Source: Ascarosepion bandense (taxonomy: Eukaryota > Mollusca > Cephalopoda > Sepiida > Sepiidae). Taken from it: a DNA stretch of 64,000 nt. A model generated the notes under the pieces. It saw only the letters and a list, made by a program, of their open reading frames with translations, was not told the origin of the DNA and made no database searches. Location: assembly GCA_037127315.1 (NCBI GenBank), contig JBBBDQ010000347.1:3158501-3222500 (forward strand), given 5' to 3'. A program made the translations under genes and the position numbers. Shown piece by piece: positions 9,535-21,384 of the stretch; positions within the stretch are counted from its first letter, which is position 1; every line of letters begins with the position of its first letter.

Positions 9535-10036
9535 ATATATCTATCTGTGTCTGTCTGTCTGTGTGTGTGTGTCTCTGTGTGTGTCCGCTACCTATAGACT
9601 CTGAAACGGCTGAACCGATTTTCTTGAAAATTTACACAGTTTTACTATAAACGTCTGCGAGTGTTCTTAGCTAGGGTTTGTGTCGAGGTACCCCCGATAA
9701 ATATCGAAAATCGATAATCGAAAAGATCGGGTTATAGAAGGAGTGATCTGATTTTAATCAAATTTGATACACTCATATACAAAGACATAGGAAACGATAT
9801 TCAGAAGTTTCAATGTTGCAGTTCTCGACGAAAAACTTATTTGATATCGATACCAGGAAATCAAAATTTGACTTGCATCCATTCATTTTTCTTTCAGTCT
9901 ACGGTTTCGCTTTAACTGGAAACAACTATTGCTTTTTAGTCTTTTGTGCCAACGTCCAAAGTGTCTGAGCTCCAGGACCATGGATTAGTTTTAAAGCTTC
10001 CATTACACCCGAGCAACGCCGGGCTATACTGCTAGT
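9535..10036 (-). repeat. interspersed repeat family X, near full length
   Basis: Spans from the GTCTGTCTGTCTGTGTGTGT end through CGGCTGAACCGATTTTCTTG, AGCTAGGGTTTGTGTCGAGG and ATCGATAATCGAAA, to the other end GAGCAACGCCGGGCTATACT, GCTAG. Copies at 39886-40686 and 57781-58316 share both ends, so these are likely the real element boundaries. No protein is encoded. Confidence 0.75.
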
Positions 10037-10138
10037 TGCAATATATTGTTGCATTTAAAGGCTCAAATATTTACTAATGCGATAGATCTTTACGGACAAT
10101 TTACTGTCGTAGAACTTGCCATGGGTTTACTTAATCAT

Positions 10139-10159
10139 CAGCTTAATAATAATAATAAT

Positions 10160-10218
<59 letters not shown>
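10139..10218. repeat. (AAT)n and (TA)n microsatellite
   Basis: A short AAT run flows into a pure TA tract of about 55 bp. Confidence 0.95.
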
Positions 10219-10220
<2 letters not shown>

Positions 10221-10872
10221 AACAACGCGATATTTTAACTGCTTAAAACTAGTAAATAGGAAAATGGCACATTAAGTGGGTTTGCAGTCACTTTATCTCT
10301 TTCGTCAGCAATCAATTTCTACTTGTCTGAATAGAGCGTAGGTCAACATAGAGTAAAAATCTAAAATAAATGCACTGAAGAAGAAAAATCTTAAATACAC
10401 CATTTATTTAATCCTTCATCTTGAACGTTTTTTCTTTTCTTTTTCTTTTATTTCCCTTTCATTTTGAATCTATTTTACTCATAACCGTTCGAAAATCTTT
10501 TGAAAATAAGTCATGGTTTATATTCTACATGGTACCATCTGGTAAAGAAAGGCATCTTTTATCCGAATAATTTCTGTGAACAGCTGTAGGCAACTGGCTT
10601 TTTATGGAGCTGAAAAGGTGAACTTGTAAAAAGAAAAAACTCCAAAATATAAGTCTTGGTTTTACTTTGACAAATTCAGATTTTTTTTTTTGCTAAATTG
10701 CGTCCACAAAGGTCTTATTCTCGAAATTTCATAGCTGTTTATCCGTGAATTTTTCAACACTACTGTAGACGTGTGTCTTGCAATAAAATGTTAAGATTTA
10801 GTGTCTAACTTGTGTGTAAATGCGTGAATATGTGGACAGTGAGGTTTAAAGGATGTTTGTCGAATGCTCGTT
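10219..10872. other. no recognised feature
   Basis: AT-rich sequence with poly-T and pyrimidine stretches. I found no coding pattern or match to the repeat families of this window. Confidence 0.5.
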
Positions 10873-11148
10873 ATTTGCAGTGAATATTGACTCAGAACAA
10901 GAAATCGGAGATCCGAGTTCGAATTCCAGTCGAATTCGTTGCAGTTTCTTACATACAAATACCCTTGGAAAATGTATTATGCCGCTGCATTTCCATCAAA
11001 CAAGACAGGATGGATTCTATATCATTGATTGGCAACCAGTCTACCGTGATGGCAAGCTATTGCAGGAAAATTTTCTGCCCAGTCAGACATGTTTCTTCCG
11101 AGACATGATCGCCCAGGCGTGTATCACGAATGGCACCTGATTGAATGT
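10873..11148 (+). mobile_element. SINE-A copy
   Basis: Head with GAAATCGGAGATCCGAGTTC and GAATTCCAG (B-box region), then CCAGTCTACCGTGATGGCAA, GCCCAGTCAGACATG, and the end GATCGCCCAGGCGTG, GGCACCTGATTGAATG. Short open frames here are by-products. Confidence 0.8.
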
Positions 11149-11387
11149 TTAACGAAAATATATAGAAAGCTACGGCTCCAAGAACTCAATGAGTTTCTTA
11201 CTGTTTACGATTCATACCAAGAAAATATATACTTAAATAGTAAATATTTTTATTCCTTTGAATATACTAGCAAAGTAACCGTAGAAATAACAGGGTTATT
11301 TACAAACAGATTATATCTGCAAATATATACCATTTATAAAAAGCTTATCAATATCACATTGAAACACCGTTTTTCATAGGATTATCG
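11149..11387. other. short AT-rich spacer
   Basis: Nothing recognised between SINE-A and the 5S-like fragment. Confidence 0.4.
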
Positions 11388-11548
11388 AAGTTAAGGAACA
11401 TCGAGCTTGGTCATAACCTAGATTGGTGACCGTGAGAATACCAGGGGCTATAATCTTCGTTGTGTGGGTGGCGTCATGGATAGAGTCTCGGAATTGAGAA
11501 TTGGTGAAAGGAATTTCGATTTCAGTACGGTTTGTTATATTCACTTAT
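11388..11548 (+). mobile_element. composite 5S-tRNA SINE, degraded fragment
   Basis: The first part is 5S-like: GAAGTTAAGGAACATCGAGC, TTGGTC, TGGTGACCGTGAGAATACCA, GGGGCTATAA. A linker and then a tRNA-like unit follow: GTGTGGGTGGCGTCATGGAT, GAGAATTGGTGAAAG, TTCGATTTCAG, TTCACTTATGCG. The order equals that in the better copies at 35680-36170 and 51040-51440. Confidence 0.6.
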
Positions 11549-11551
11549 GCG

Positions 11552-11611
11552 AAATGGGAAAGGAGTAAATGGGAAAGGAGTAAATGGGAAAGGAGTAAAT
11601 GGGAAAGGAGT
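11552..11611. repeat. 15-bp minisatellite, 4 copies
   Basis: AAATGGGAAAGGAGT is repeated four times without change. Each unit is five codons, hence the repeated SKWER in one frame; this is not evidence of a gene. Confidence 0.95.
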
Positions 11612-11688
11612 AAATCTATGTTCTCTCTCCAGCTATGTAGGACATGTATAAGCAAAAGTCATCAGTATTGCCACAATAAACTCTTCAA

Positions 11689-11910
11689 TCCTCTAGGGCC
11701 ATTCGTATCATATTTGATACAGAATTTCCCTATAAGGAAACATTTGACATTTCCCTATAAGGAAACATTTGGTATTCATTGACTGAGCAGTCAGTACTGC
11801 TTTCATTTGAAATTTATAAAATATTTCTCTTAAAAAATTTTTCAGGCAAATATTTCTTTCAAGGCTTGTTTTCATACTGTATCAAATATGATACGAATGG
11901 CCCTAGAGGG
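11689..11910. mobile_element. TTAA-flanked MITE, array copy 1 (type A)
   Basis: A 222-bp element with 36-bp terminal inverted repeats starting CCCTCTAGGGCCATTCG (here TCCTCTAGGG). The right flank is TTAA (11911-11914); the left flank is mutated to TCAA. The TTAA target and CCC start suggest a piggyBac-type MITE (inference). It carries the variants TTGACATTTCC and CAGGCAAAT. Confidence 0.85.
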
Positions 11911-11997
11911 TTAAGGCTTCTACTGGGCATAAAGTTGGGGGATCAGTTCTATATTGTTATGAAGTAATAAACAGATCCCCCACTAATTACTACTTAA

Positions 11998-12219
11998 CCC
12001 TCTAGGGCCATTCGTATCATATTTGATACAGTATTTCCCTATAAGGAAACATTTGGTATTTCCCTATAAGGAAACATTTGGTATTCATTGACTGAGCAGT
12101 CAGTACTGCTTTCATTTGAAATTTATAAAATATTTCTCTTAAAAAATTTTTCAGGAAAATATTTCTTTCAAGGCTTGTTTTCATACTGTATCAAATATGA
12201 TACGAATGGCCCTAGAGGG
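11998..12219. mobile_element. TTAA-flanked MITE, array copy 2 (type B)
   Basis: 222 bp, TTAA on both sides (11994-11997 and 12220-12223). It has the variants TTGGTATTTCC and CAGGAAAAT instead of the type A forms. Confidence 0.9.
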
Positions 12220-12305
12220 TTAAGGCTTCTACTGGGCATAAAGTGGGGGATCAGTTCTATATTGTTATGAAGTAATAAACAGATCCCCCACTAATTACTA
12301 CTTAA

Positions 12306-12527
12306 CCCTCTAGGGCCATTCGTATCATATTTGATACAGTATTTCCCTATAAGGAAACATTTGACATTTCCCTATAAGGAAACATTTGGTATTCATTGAC
12401 TGAGCAGTCAGTACTGCTTTCATTTGAAATTTATAAAATATTTCTCTTAAAAAATTTTTCAGGCAAATATTTCTTTCAAGGCTTGTTTTCATACTGTATC
12501 AAATATGATACGAATGGCCCTAGAGGG
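12306..12527. mobile_element. TTAA-flanked MITE, array copy 3 (type A)
   Basis: 222 bp between two TTAA sites. It has the same diagnostic variants as copy 1. Confidence 0.9.
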
Positions 12528-12613
12528 TTAAGGCTTCTACTGGGCATAAAGTTGGGGATCAGTTCTATATTGTTATGAAGTAATAAACAGATCCCCCACT
12601 AATTACTACTTAA

Positions 12614-12835
12614 CCCTCTAGGGCCATTCGTATCATATTTGATACAGTATTTCCCTATAAGGAAACATTTGGTATTTCCCTATAAGGAAACATTTGGTAT
12701 TCATTGACTGAGCAGTCAGTACTGCTTTCATTTGAAATTTATAAAATATTTCTCTTAAAAAATTTTTCAGGAAAATATTTCTTTCAAGGCTTGTTTTCAT
12801 ACTGTATCAAATATGATACGAATGGCCCTGGAGGG
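12614..12835. mobile_element. TTAA-flanked MITE, array copy 4 (type B)
   Basis: 222 bp between two TTAA sites. Variants match copy 2, except CCCTGGAGGG at its right end. The array ends here. Confidence 0.9.
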
Positions 12836-12839
12836 TTAA

Positions 12840-13121
12840 TGTTTTAAATAACCAGCAAAAGATTGATAAGTCGTATAAACGCATCAAACTCCAATACTTT
12901 TCTGGACTACGTGTTTTATTAGACATTGACGATATATATAAAAGCAAAAAAGAAAAAGTAATTTTTCGCAACACAGTCTTGCGATTATTTTTTGTTATTA
13001 CAATTTACACCCCAGAAGATGATCTTCGAAGGAGATTGAAAGTACTTGAGAACATTGAGAAATAAAAATATAATATCAACTGCGTAAGTTACAGTACATT
13101 TCTTACATCTTTCAATCCTAA
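12840..13121. other. AT-rich spacer
   Basis: Contains CCAGAAGATGATCTTCGAAG, then AATAAA at about 13062, a layout like the Penelope-style 3' ends elsewhere, but too diverged to call. Confidence 0.35.
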
Positions 13122-13361
13122 TCAGTCAGTCAGTTAAGTGTCAAACATGCTTAGGCGATCATGTCTCAAAAGAGATATGACTGACTGGGAAGAAGATTAT
13201 CTCGCAGTAGGTTGCCATTGCTTTCTGCAGTAGACTGGTTGCCAGCCAAGTTTATCGAGCCCAATCTGTCCTGTTATTTAACCCATAACTAAAGGGGATA
13301 GGTATATTAATACCTTTCCCAAGGATATTTGTGCGTAACTGAATGCAATGAATTCAACTTA
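13122..13361 (-). mobile_element. SINE-A copy, 5'-truncated
   Basis: The SINE-A body is present from GTCAGTTAAGTGTCAAACAT to GCAATGAATTCAAC, but the tRNA-like head is missing. Jockey-like LINE sequence in the same orientation starts exactly there. Confidence 0.8.
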
Positions 13362-13510
13362 CGCGTAATCTAGTAGCATGCTTGAATTCACGTAGTCCGA
13401 GCAAAAGGTAAAAAAGTTCGTCAGAACAGTTGCCACGAAAATACTTGTATAAGATAGAGGGAAGCCGCGTCCCGTCGGTGAGAAAGTGACTGAAGTCGAG
13501 ATCGATTACA
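13362..13510 (-). mobile_element. Jockey/CR1-like LINE fragment
   Basis: The minus strand reads RSRLQSLSHRRDAASLYL followed by a YKYF-like and a TRLR-like region, the same section seen at 5545-5700. It is very short and fused to the truncated SINE-A. Confidence 0.7.
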
Positions 13511-13712
13511 TTGCTGATATTTCTTTGGATTAAAGATGAGTAAGTATTGTAGGTTGATTTTTTCTATTATCACCAAAGTCATGACTTTGAAGGCTGGTGC
13601 GATAAACAACTTGTTCTATTAATAAAAAATATTGTCCCTGTGACAGAATATATAGGTGTCATTCAATATATACACAAAAGAGAAAGGCACTACAGTGACT
13701 CGGGTTATAGTA

Positions 13713-13713
<1 letters not shown>

Positions 13714-13772
<59 letters not shown>

Positions 13773-13863
13773 TAATATGTTTCATCTATCTATATATCTA
13801 ACTCTGAAGAAAAAAGAATGCTGAAGAAAAATTAGTAAAACATATCTCTCTCTTTCTCATATA

Positions 13864-13901
<38 letters not shown>

Positions 13902-13986
13902 TGTGTGTGTGTATGTGTATGCATGCCTTTGTATCTCCATTAAAAACTACCAAAAATTAGTTTGTACATAATCTAGTGAAAATTCG

Positions 13987-14033
<47 letters not shown>

Positions 14034-14036
14034 TAA
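13714..14036. repeat. two (TATC)n arrays and a GT/GA tract
   Basis: (CTAT)n at 13714-13772, (GT)n then (GA)n at 13864-13912, and (CTAT)n at 13988-14036. Confidence 0.95.
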
Positions 14037-14168
14037 CTGATTATTAAGTGAACAAAACAATATGGAAGTAAAGTTAATCAAAAATTTCTCTGTATGTCTC
14101 CCTCTATATATAGAGAGAAAGAAATAGAGAGAAACTATATAAATGAATATGAATAGAAACAGAGAAAT

Positions 14169-14202
<34 letters not shown>

Positions 14203-14399
14203 TTGCTATATCAAATAAAATTGCGAATTCTACATACGTTGTATAAATATTTCAGCAAGAAAAATATTGCTTTTTCATCAACGATCAAAACCAGTTTTTT
14301 TTTGTTTCAAATATGCAAAAAAAAAATTCCCATACCGTTGTACGTGATTATTCATATTCATGAGCTAATTTAGTTCATAAAAATGAATTTTAATTTATA

Positions 14400-15090
14400 A
14401 CCATTCTAAATAATGTATTGAGTTTTCCTATTATAAATATCATATTTCTCTGGAAAACATCCATTGAGCTCTCTGTACAGATCTAACACTTGATTATTTA
14501 ATAACAACACCATTTTTTCTATATCTTTTAAGCTGAGATTTCTATGAATTCTTTCAATGTGTTGTTTTATACCATTTTTCATTATTCCAAGTGCCCCTAC
14601 TATCACTGGTACCATTCTTGTTTTCAATATCCACATTTTCTCTATTTCAATTTTAAGGTTTTTAGTTGATTTTTTAAGCGCCACTTAGGTATAAAGTACC
14701 CAGTGAGGATCGAAAATTTCCAGTTCTTTAAACTTCAATAATTCTACAAATTTCTTGGTTTTTATTCTAAAATACGTTTGATAAGCCATATCAGTTAGTA
14801 AGCAATTTTTTTTCTTTTTGTTTTTGGACAATAATGTCCGGATTATTTGCAAATTTTCTGTCTGTGTAGATGGTGTAATCCCATAGGATGATGACCTCTT
14901 CTATTTCTGTAACCGGTGCTGGGTGATGTTCATACCAGTGTTTGTTAACATATTTTCCAAAATGTTGCCCCCTCTCTATCGTGACGATATTTATATTAAT
15001 TTGGGGCAAATACTGAACATCCTGAGATTAGATGGTCTATTAGTATTATTCTTCTCATTATTATTGTCTGGGTATTTTTCTTGTATTATT
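14400..15090 (-). mobile_element. R2-like LINE fragment, C-terminal endonuclease end
   Basis: On the minus strand: HLISGCSVFAPN, HHPAPVTEIEEVIILWDYTI, then NNPDIIVQKQKEK (restriction-like endonuclease box), then LKIEIEKMWILKTRMVPVIV and GALGIMKNGIKQHIERI. It parallels the longer copy at 16683-18200. Stops and frameshifts make it dead. A short CCCAGTGAGGATCG piece at about 14700 may be a SINE-B remnant. Confidence 0.75.
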
Positions 15091-15099
15091 TCATATACC

Positions 15100-15515
15100 C
15101 GCCATCTGCAAAAAACAAACAAAAAATAAAACATTAAGGATCGTCGCAAGACAAACTGGATGATTCAGTGACATGCTTGACCTACAAGACGTGGGAGGAA
15201 GCCAATCTTCCCCAAGAAATGGTACGCCTAAAATTTTTGGTCTTACAGAATGCATTCCATACGTCCTGAAATGTAGATTTACGTAAATATCACACACATA
15301 CACACAAAACACGAGTAGTAAAATCCTAACTGGGTTATCCATAAATATTCGACATTAAAGTTCTAGCAAGAATTGGCATGTCGTAAGATAAACAAAACTA
15401 AAAAAACACACACAAGCCGCAAATATATATAGGAGGTGTGTCCAAAAAACGCTACCCTCAAAGATCTGCTGTTTTCGTTTGTTCATTCGATCAGAATTAC
15501 TGCACATCTAATACA
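15100..15515. other. no recognised feature
   Basis: Unique-looking sequence; no coding signal or repeat match. Confidence 0.45.
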
Positions 15516-15518
15516 TAC

Positions 15519-15566
<48 letters not shown>

Positions 15567-15587
15567 GTGTGCCTGTGTGTGTATACG

Positions 15588-15629
<42 letters not shown>

Positions 15630-15755
15630 GCATATGTATAAGTATTTATACATGAGATGTGCAGTAACATATATATATATATAATATTTATATATATATA
15701 TATAATATATATCATATATATATATATAAAAAATATATATATATAATATATATAT

Positions 15756-15812
<57 letters not shown>
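15519..15812. repeat. (GT)n and (TA)n compound microsatellite
   Basis: (GT)n, then several long TA tracts with AATATT interruptions. Open frames here encode only Tyr/Ile and Cys/Val repeats. Confidence 0.95.
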
Positions 15813-15813
<1 letters not shown>

Positions 15814-15814
<1 letters not shown>

Positions 15815-15947
15815 CTGTAAATTCATATAGAAATTAACAGGGAGATAGCCATTACCAACATGTTAATTTAAGGCATGCATTTTCAACCCTTTAATGATAT
15901 GCTTAAAATGACTATTTCCCTGCTAAGTTTTATATGAATTTTCAGAT
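15814..15947. repeat. small fold-back MITE-like hairpin
   Basis: CTGTAAATTCATATAGAAAT at the left is answered by TTTTATATGAATTTTCAG at the right, and CAGGGAGATAGCCATT by AATGACTATTTCCCTG. Arms are about 40 bp. It directly abuts a long (TA)n tract. Confidence 0.7.
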
Positions 15948-16099
15948 AAATAGATATCCGCTCTATAAGTTAAATTAGTTTACATTGAGCTCTCTATTGG
16001 ATCACTTTTAATACTGTAACGATATTTAATAGGATCCGCCTGGATTATTTACCAACCTTATTCCGGATTATTTACAAATCCTATCCTAGATTTTTACAT

Positions 16100-16100
<1 letters not shown>

Positions 16101-16143
<43 letters not shown>
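16101..16143. repeat. (TA)n microsatellite
   Basis: Pure TA tract. Confidence 0.95.
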
Positions 16144-16148
<5 letters not shown>

Positions 16149-16529
16149 CATGTGATGCATCAAAAGTGGTTTCTATGATTGAAAATTGAATCATATTCAA
16201 TTCGTATAAGGATATTCTTTTTTTTTCTAGTCAGATTTGTCACTATCTTGTCTAGTAAACCTTATTTCACAGTTAAAAAGACAAAAAGCTATTATACCTT
16301 TATACGGCTCCTGTTTTATATACACTATTTATTGCATATGAGAATTAAGTTATTATAAAAAAATAAATGAAACTTAAAGTGAGATATCCAGAAGAGGCAT
16401 GGCACATAGAACTAGAACAATCTACCCGGTAGACGAAAATAATGTTTCGCTCCGAAATTTTGTTCTTGTAAAAAAGACGGGTGCATACAATATCTTGAAC
16501 AAAGTGCGGACATTGAAAAAATAATTAGT
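16144..16529. other. no recognised feature
   Basis: AT-rich sequence without recognisable structure. Confidence 0.45.
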
Positions 16530-16682
16530 TAGTTAAGTTCCATCGAGACTGACTTTACAGAAGATTTTTCCCGCAGTGGGTTGTAATTGCATTCTGCAAT
16601 AGACTGGTTGACAACCAAAGACATAAAACAGAATTTGTTCTGTTATTTGACCAATAACTCCAGGGCGTATTTGAGCGTAAGA
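16530..16682 (-). mobile_element. SINE-A fragment
   Basis: Contains TAGTTAAGTTCCATCG, CCCGCAGTGGGTTGTAATTG and AGACTGGTTGACAACCAAAG. Diverged and lacking its tRNA head. It truncates the end of the R2-like copy beyond it. Confidence 0.65.
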
Positions 16683-18200
16683 TAGTCTTAAGCTGGGGTT
16701 TCCAGGGATTCTTTCAATGTGTTGTTTTGTTCCATTTTTTATCATTCCAAGTGCACCTACTATCACTGGCACAACTCTTGTTTTCAATTTCCACATTTTT
16801 TCTATTTCAATTTCCAGGTCTTTATATTTTGACAGTTTTTCAAATTCCTTCGTTGCTATGTTACAATCCGCTGGACAAGCCATCTCAATTAATAGACAAG
16901 TTTTCTCTTTCTTGTTTTTAACAATAATGTCTGGCCTGTTTGCTTCAATTTTTCTGTTTGTTTAGATGGTGTAATCCCATAGAATGGTGACATCTTCTAT
17001 TTCTGTAACCAGTGCTGGGTGATATCCATTCCAGTGTTTGTTTACAGATTTTCCATAATGTTTGCAGATTGTCCAATGGTAATATTGCCCAACTCTATCG
17101 TGGCGATTATAATATTCATTTGGGGCAAGTACAGAACAGCCTGAGATTACGTGGTCTATTGTTTCTTGGTGTTTATCACAAAACCTGCATTTTGGATCCA
17201 TATTATTATGCATAATCTTTGCCTGAAAGTTTCTAGTGAAAAGACTTTTGTCTTGTGCTGCAAGAATAAAGCCTTCAGTTTCAGACTTTAATCCAGATGC
17301 ACGTAAACATCGATGAGTATTAACTTTGTCAACATTGGATTTATTGGCACGTTCTGGATATTGGCCATGCAGAGGTTTGTCTTGCCAGCCTTGTTTCATC
17401 TGTCCAAGAGCTTTATCTTTGGCTTTCATTTTCATAGTTGTTGTCTTGTATGACAATTCCAGCTGAATAAGACATCTTCCACCTTCTTTACGGGGTATGT
17501 ATAGACGGTATACATCAGCCTTTGGATGATGCATCTTAGGCTTATAAAGAAGCTTTCTGTTTTAGAATCCATTCGCCTGATGTCTTTTAAGATGTTGAAA
17601 CTCTTTTGGACAACTGGGATTGCAAGGCTATTATTGGCCATAATTCTGTTCTGAGAATTCAATTCAGTTTTTAATATCATTCGTAGCTTTCTATAGTACT
17701 CTTTACGCACTATTTCATTTTTTTATGGTGAATGTTTTCACTCTCATTTATACCTAGGTATTTATAAGCTTCTTCTGGTTTCAATTCTTTTATTGTTACA
17801 GCAGGGTCTAAGCTAATTGAGGATGTATTGATCCACTTAAAACTGTAGCTTTAGCACATTTATTCAAATTGAATTTCATTCCAATGTCTTCGCTGAAGCA
17901 TTTTACAGTTTGCAGAAACCTTCCAGCTCATTATCATTCTTAGCATATAACTTTCAGTTATCCATGTAAAATAGATGGCTTATTTTCTTTTGGCCTATTT
18001 TATAACCACATTCTGTCTTATTAAGTTGACTGGCTAGTGCTATTAATGATATGCAGAATAGTAATGGAGACAAAGAATCACCTTGAAATATACCTCTTGT
18101 GATGTTTATTTCATCAGACTTATAGGTTCCATTTATATGATTGAGGTAAAGGGTTGTTTTCCATATAGACATGCACTGTTTGATGAAATTGATGATGACG
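16683..18200 (-). mobile_element. R2-like non-LTR retrotransposon with restriction-like endonuclease
   Basis: Minus strand, in order: RT motif NITRGIFQGDSLSPLLF with FYMD at the active site (17954-18172); the thumb region EYYRKLRMILKTELNSQNR (17600-17710); a 190-codon frame (16962-17534) with a CRFC-H-C zinc knuckle (spacing C-X2-C-X8-H-X4-C) and TEIEDVTILWDYTI. Then ANRPDIIV with Glu 13 residues after the PD (16890-16955), and PVIVGALGMIKNGTKQHIER. RT, zinc knuckle, then a PD-(D/E) nuclease near the C-terminus is the known order of R2-superfamily LINEs. At least three frame breaks and 5' truncation at the TTA tract show it is inactive. Confidence 0.85.
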
Positions 18201-18214
18201 GGTGATATCTTGTA

Positions 18215-18246
<32 letters not shown>

Positions 18247-18260
18247 TTTTATTTTTATTA

Positions 18261-18294
<34 letters not shown>

Positions 18295-18325
18295 ATTAAT
18301 ATTATTATTATTATTATTTTAATTG
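18215..18325. repeat. (TTA)n microsatellite
   Basis: Long (ATT)n tract with minor interruptions at the 5' break of the R2-like copy. Confidence 0.95.
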
Positions 18326-18345
18326 TTTGTATTATTATTTCATTA

Positions 18346-18450
18346 TTTAGTTGTTTTTGGTTATAATAAATTTAGACCGGTAAACAGACGCATTAGAAAG
18401 TGTTCTGTACAATTATATTGCAGAACTGCTACAGAAGGTGATAACGAGTG
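18346..18450 (+). repeat. short interspersed repeat V
   Basis: Matches 58862-58970: ATAATAAATTTAGACCGGTA, GTGTTCTGTACAATTATATT, GCAGAACT. Only about 80 bp, class unknown. Confidence 0.5.
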
Positions 18451-18650
18451 ATTAAAAAACATTAATTCTTGTCAATCTGCTTTTTAAAACTTTCACGTCC
18501 TGGTGTTCTTTTGTTGTTAAATATAATAAAAAAATAGAACGAGCATTCAAAGCAACATCTGTTTAACGTCACTTTCTGCCTAATGATATGTTACACACTT
18601 CAGAAGGAACCTATTAAATCGATGTATGATCGGGCAACGTTTACTAATTT

Positions 18651-18651
<1 letters not shown>

Positions 18652-18733
<82 letters not shown>
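18652..18733. repeat. (CA)n(TA)n microsatellite
   Basis: About 48 bp of CA followed by about 32 bp of TA. Confidence 0.95.
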
Positions 18734-18735
<2 letters not shown>

Positions 18736-18970
18736 AAAGAAAAATTCCCCACATAACCTGAAGTGATTAATGAGGTTTTCATTTTTGTATATCATTTTGC
18801 TTGGATAGTAACCATTCAATTCCCTCTATAGGTCATTCGCTTTAATAGCTAATATTAAATAGATTTATTTGAATTTTCCTCTCCGTTTAAAGATTTGACA
18901 TCATTACTTGTATATATATATACGAAGACTAACGAAATATTTATAAACAACGGACAATTTCAAATTATTT

Positions 18971-20782
<1,812 letters not shown>

Positions 20783-20919
20783 ATTTTGCTAGCTTGCATT
20801 TTTCCGTTATACTCGTTCAAAGTAAATAAACTTTTGGATGAAATTGCACGCAAATTCAGAAAATATATAACATTCCATCTATATCTTTTTTCAAAATGTT
20901 CATCTAGGACAAAGGAATT

Positions 20920-21362
20920 GATACCCTGCCCACGTACACCTCACCTAAACCCAATAGAACACCTCTGAGACGTTATGTTTAGGTCCGTTTGGTATCGTCA
21001 GGTTGCCCCTTATAGGAGCTCAGTGATTCCCTGGTTCAGATCTGGGAGGAGATCTCCCTGGACACCATTCGTCGTCTCGACGTTGTCAGGCATGCGCACA
21101 AGCACGTGCGGGCCACACAAACTACTGAGAATCATTTTGAGTTTCTAATTGACATTTTGGCAAAATGGAACTGTCTGCTGCACCATTTTGTCACTTTTAT
21201 TTTTGCGGTGACTTTTATTTCCCCTCACTTTAAGGTGATCATTTTCATTTCTATCAAATTATGTGACATCATTATGTTACTAATACATAACCTACTTATT
21301 ATCATTTTCCCTTTTTAGATCTGATGCGTTTCCGAATTGTTCCTCTAAGTGTTTTGAGCGGC
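20920..21362 (+). mobile_element. Tc1-like transposon, 3' part of a second copy
   Basis: Starts at CCACGTACACCTCACCTAAA with PNPIEHL coding remains, then follows 20400-20782 closely through the untranslated end (GACATTTTGGCAAAATGG, CACTTTAAGGTGATCATTTT) to the terminus TTTTGAGCGGCGTATA. The 5' two thirds are missing. Confidence 0.85.
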
Positions 21363-21384
21363 GTATATATATATATATATATAT

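Larger units (their letters stand above)
11689..12839. repeat. 308-bp tandem array built from MITE plus linker
   Basis: Four MITE copies repeat with a period of 308-309 bp. Each is separated by a linker of about 78 bp (GGCTTCTACTGGGCATAAAG to CAGATCCCCCACTAATTACT) with TTAA at each end. The array therefore arose by tandem amplification of one MITE with its flank, not by separate insertions. Alternating A/B variants suggest a dimeric higher-order unit. Confidence 0.9.

Noticed and set aside
11779..12578. Three nearly identical 60-residue frames beginning MTEQSVLLSF
   Set aside because: They lie inside the non-coding MITE copies; identity reflects DNA duplication, and the frames end in the inverted repeat and linker.
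13714..14036. CRISPR-like regularly spaced repeats
   Set aside because: These are plain tetranucleotide microsatellites, with no unique spacers; the sequence is eukaryotic.
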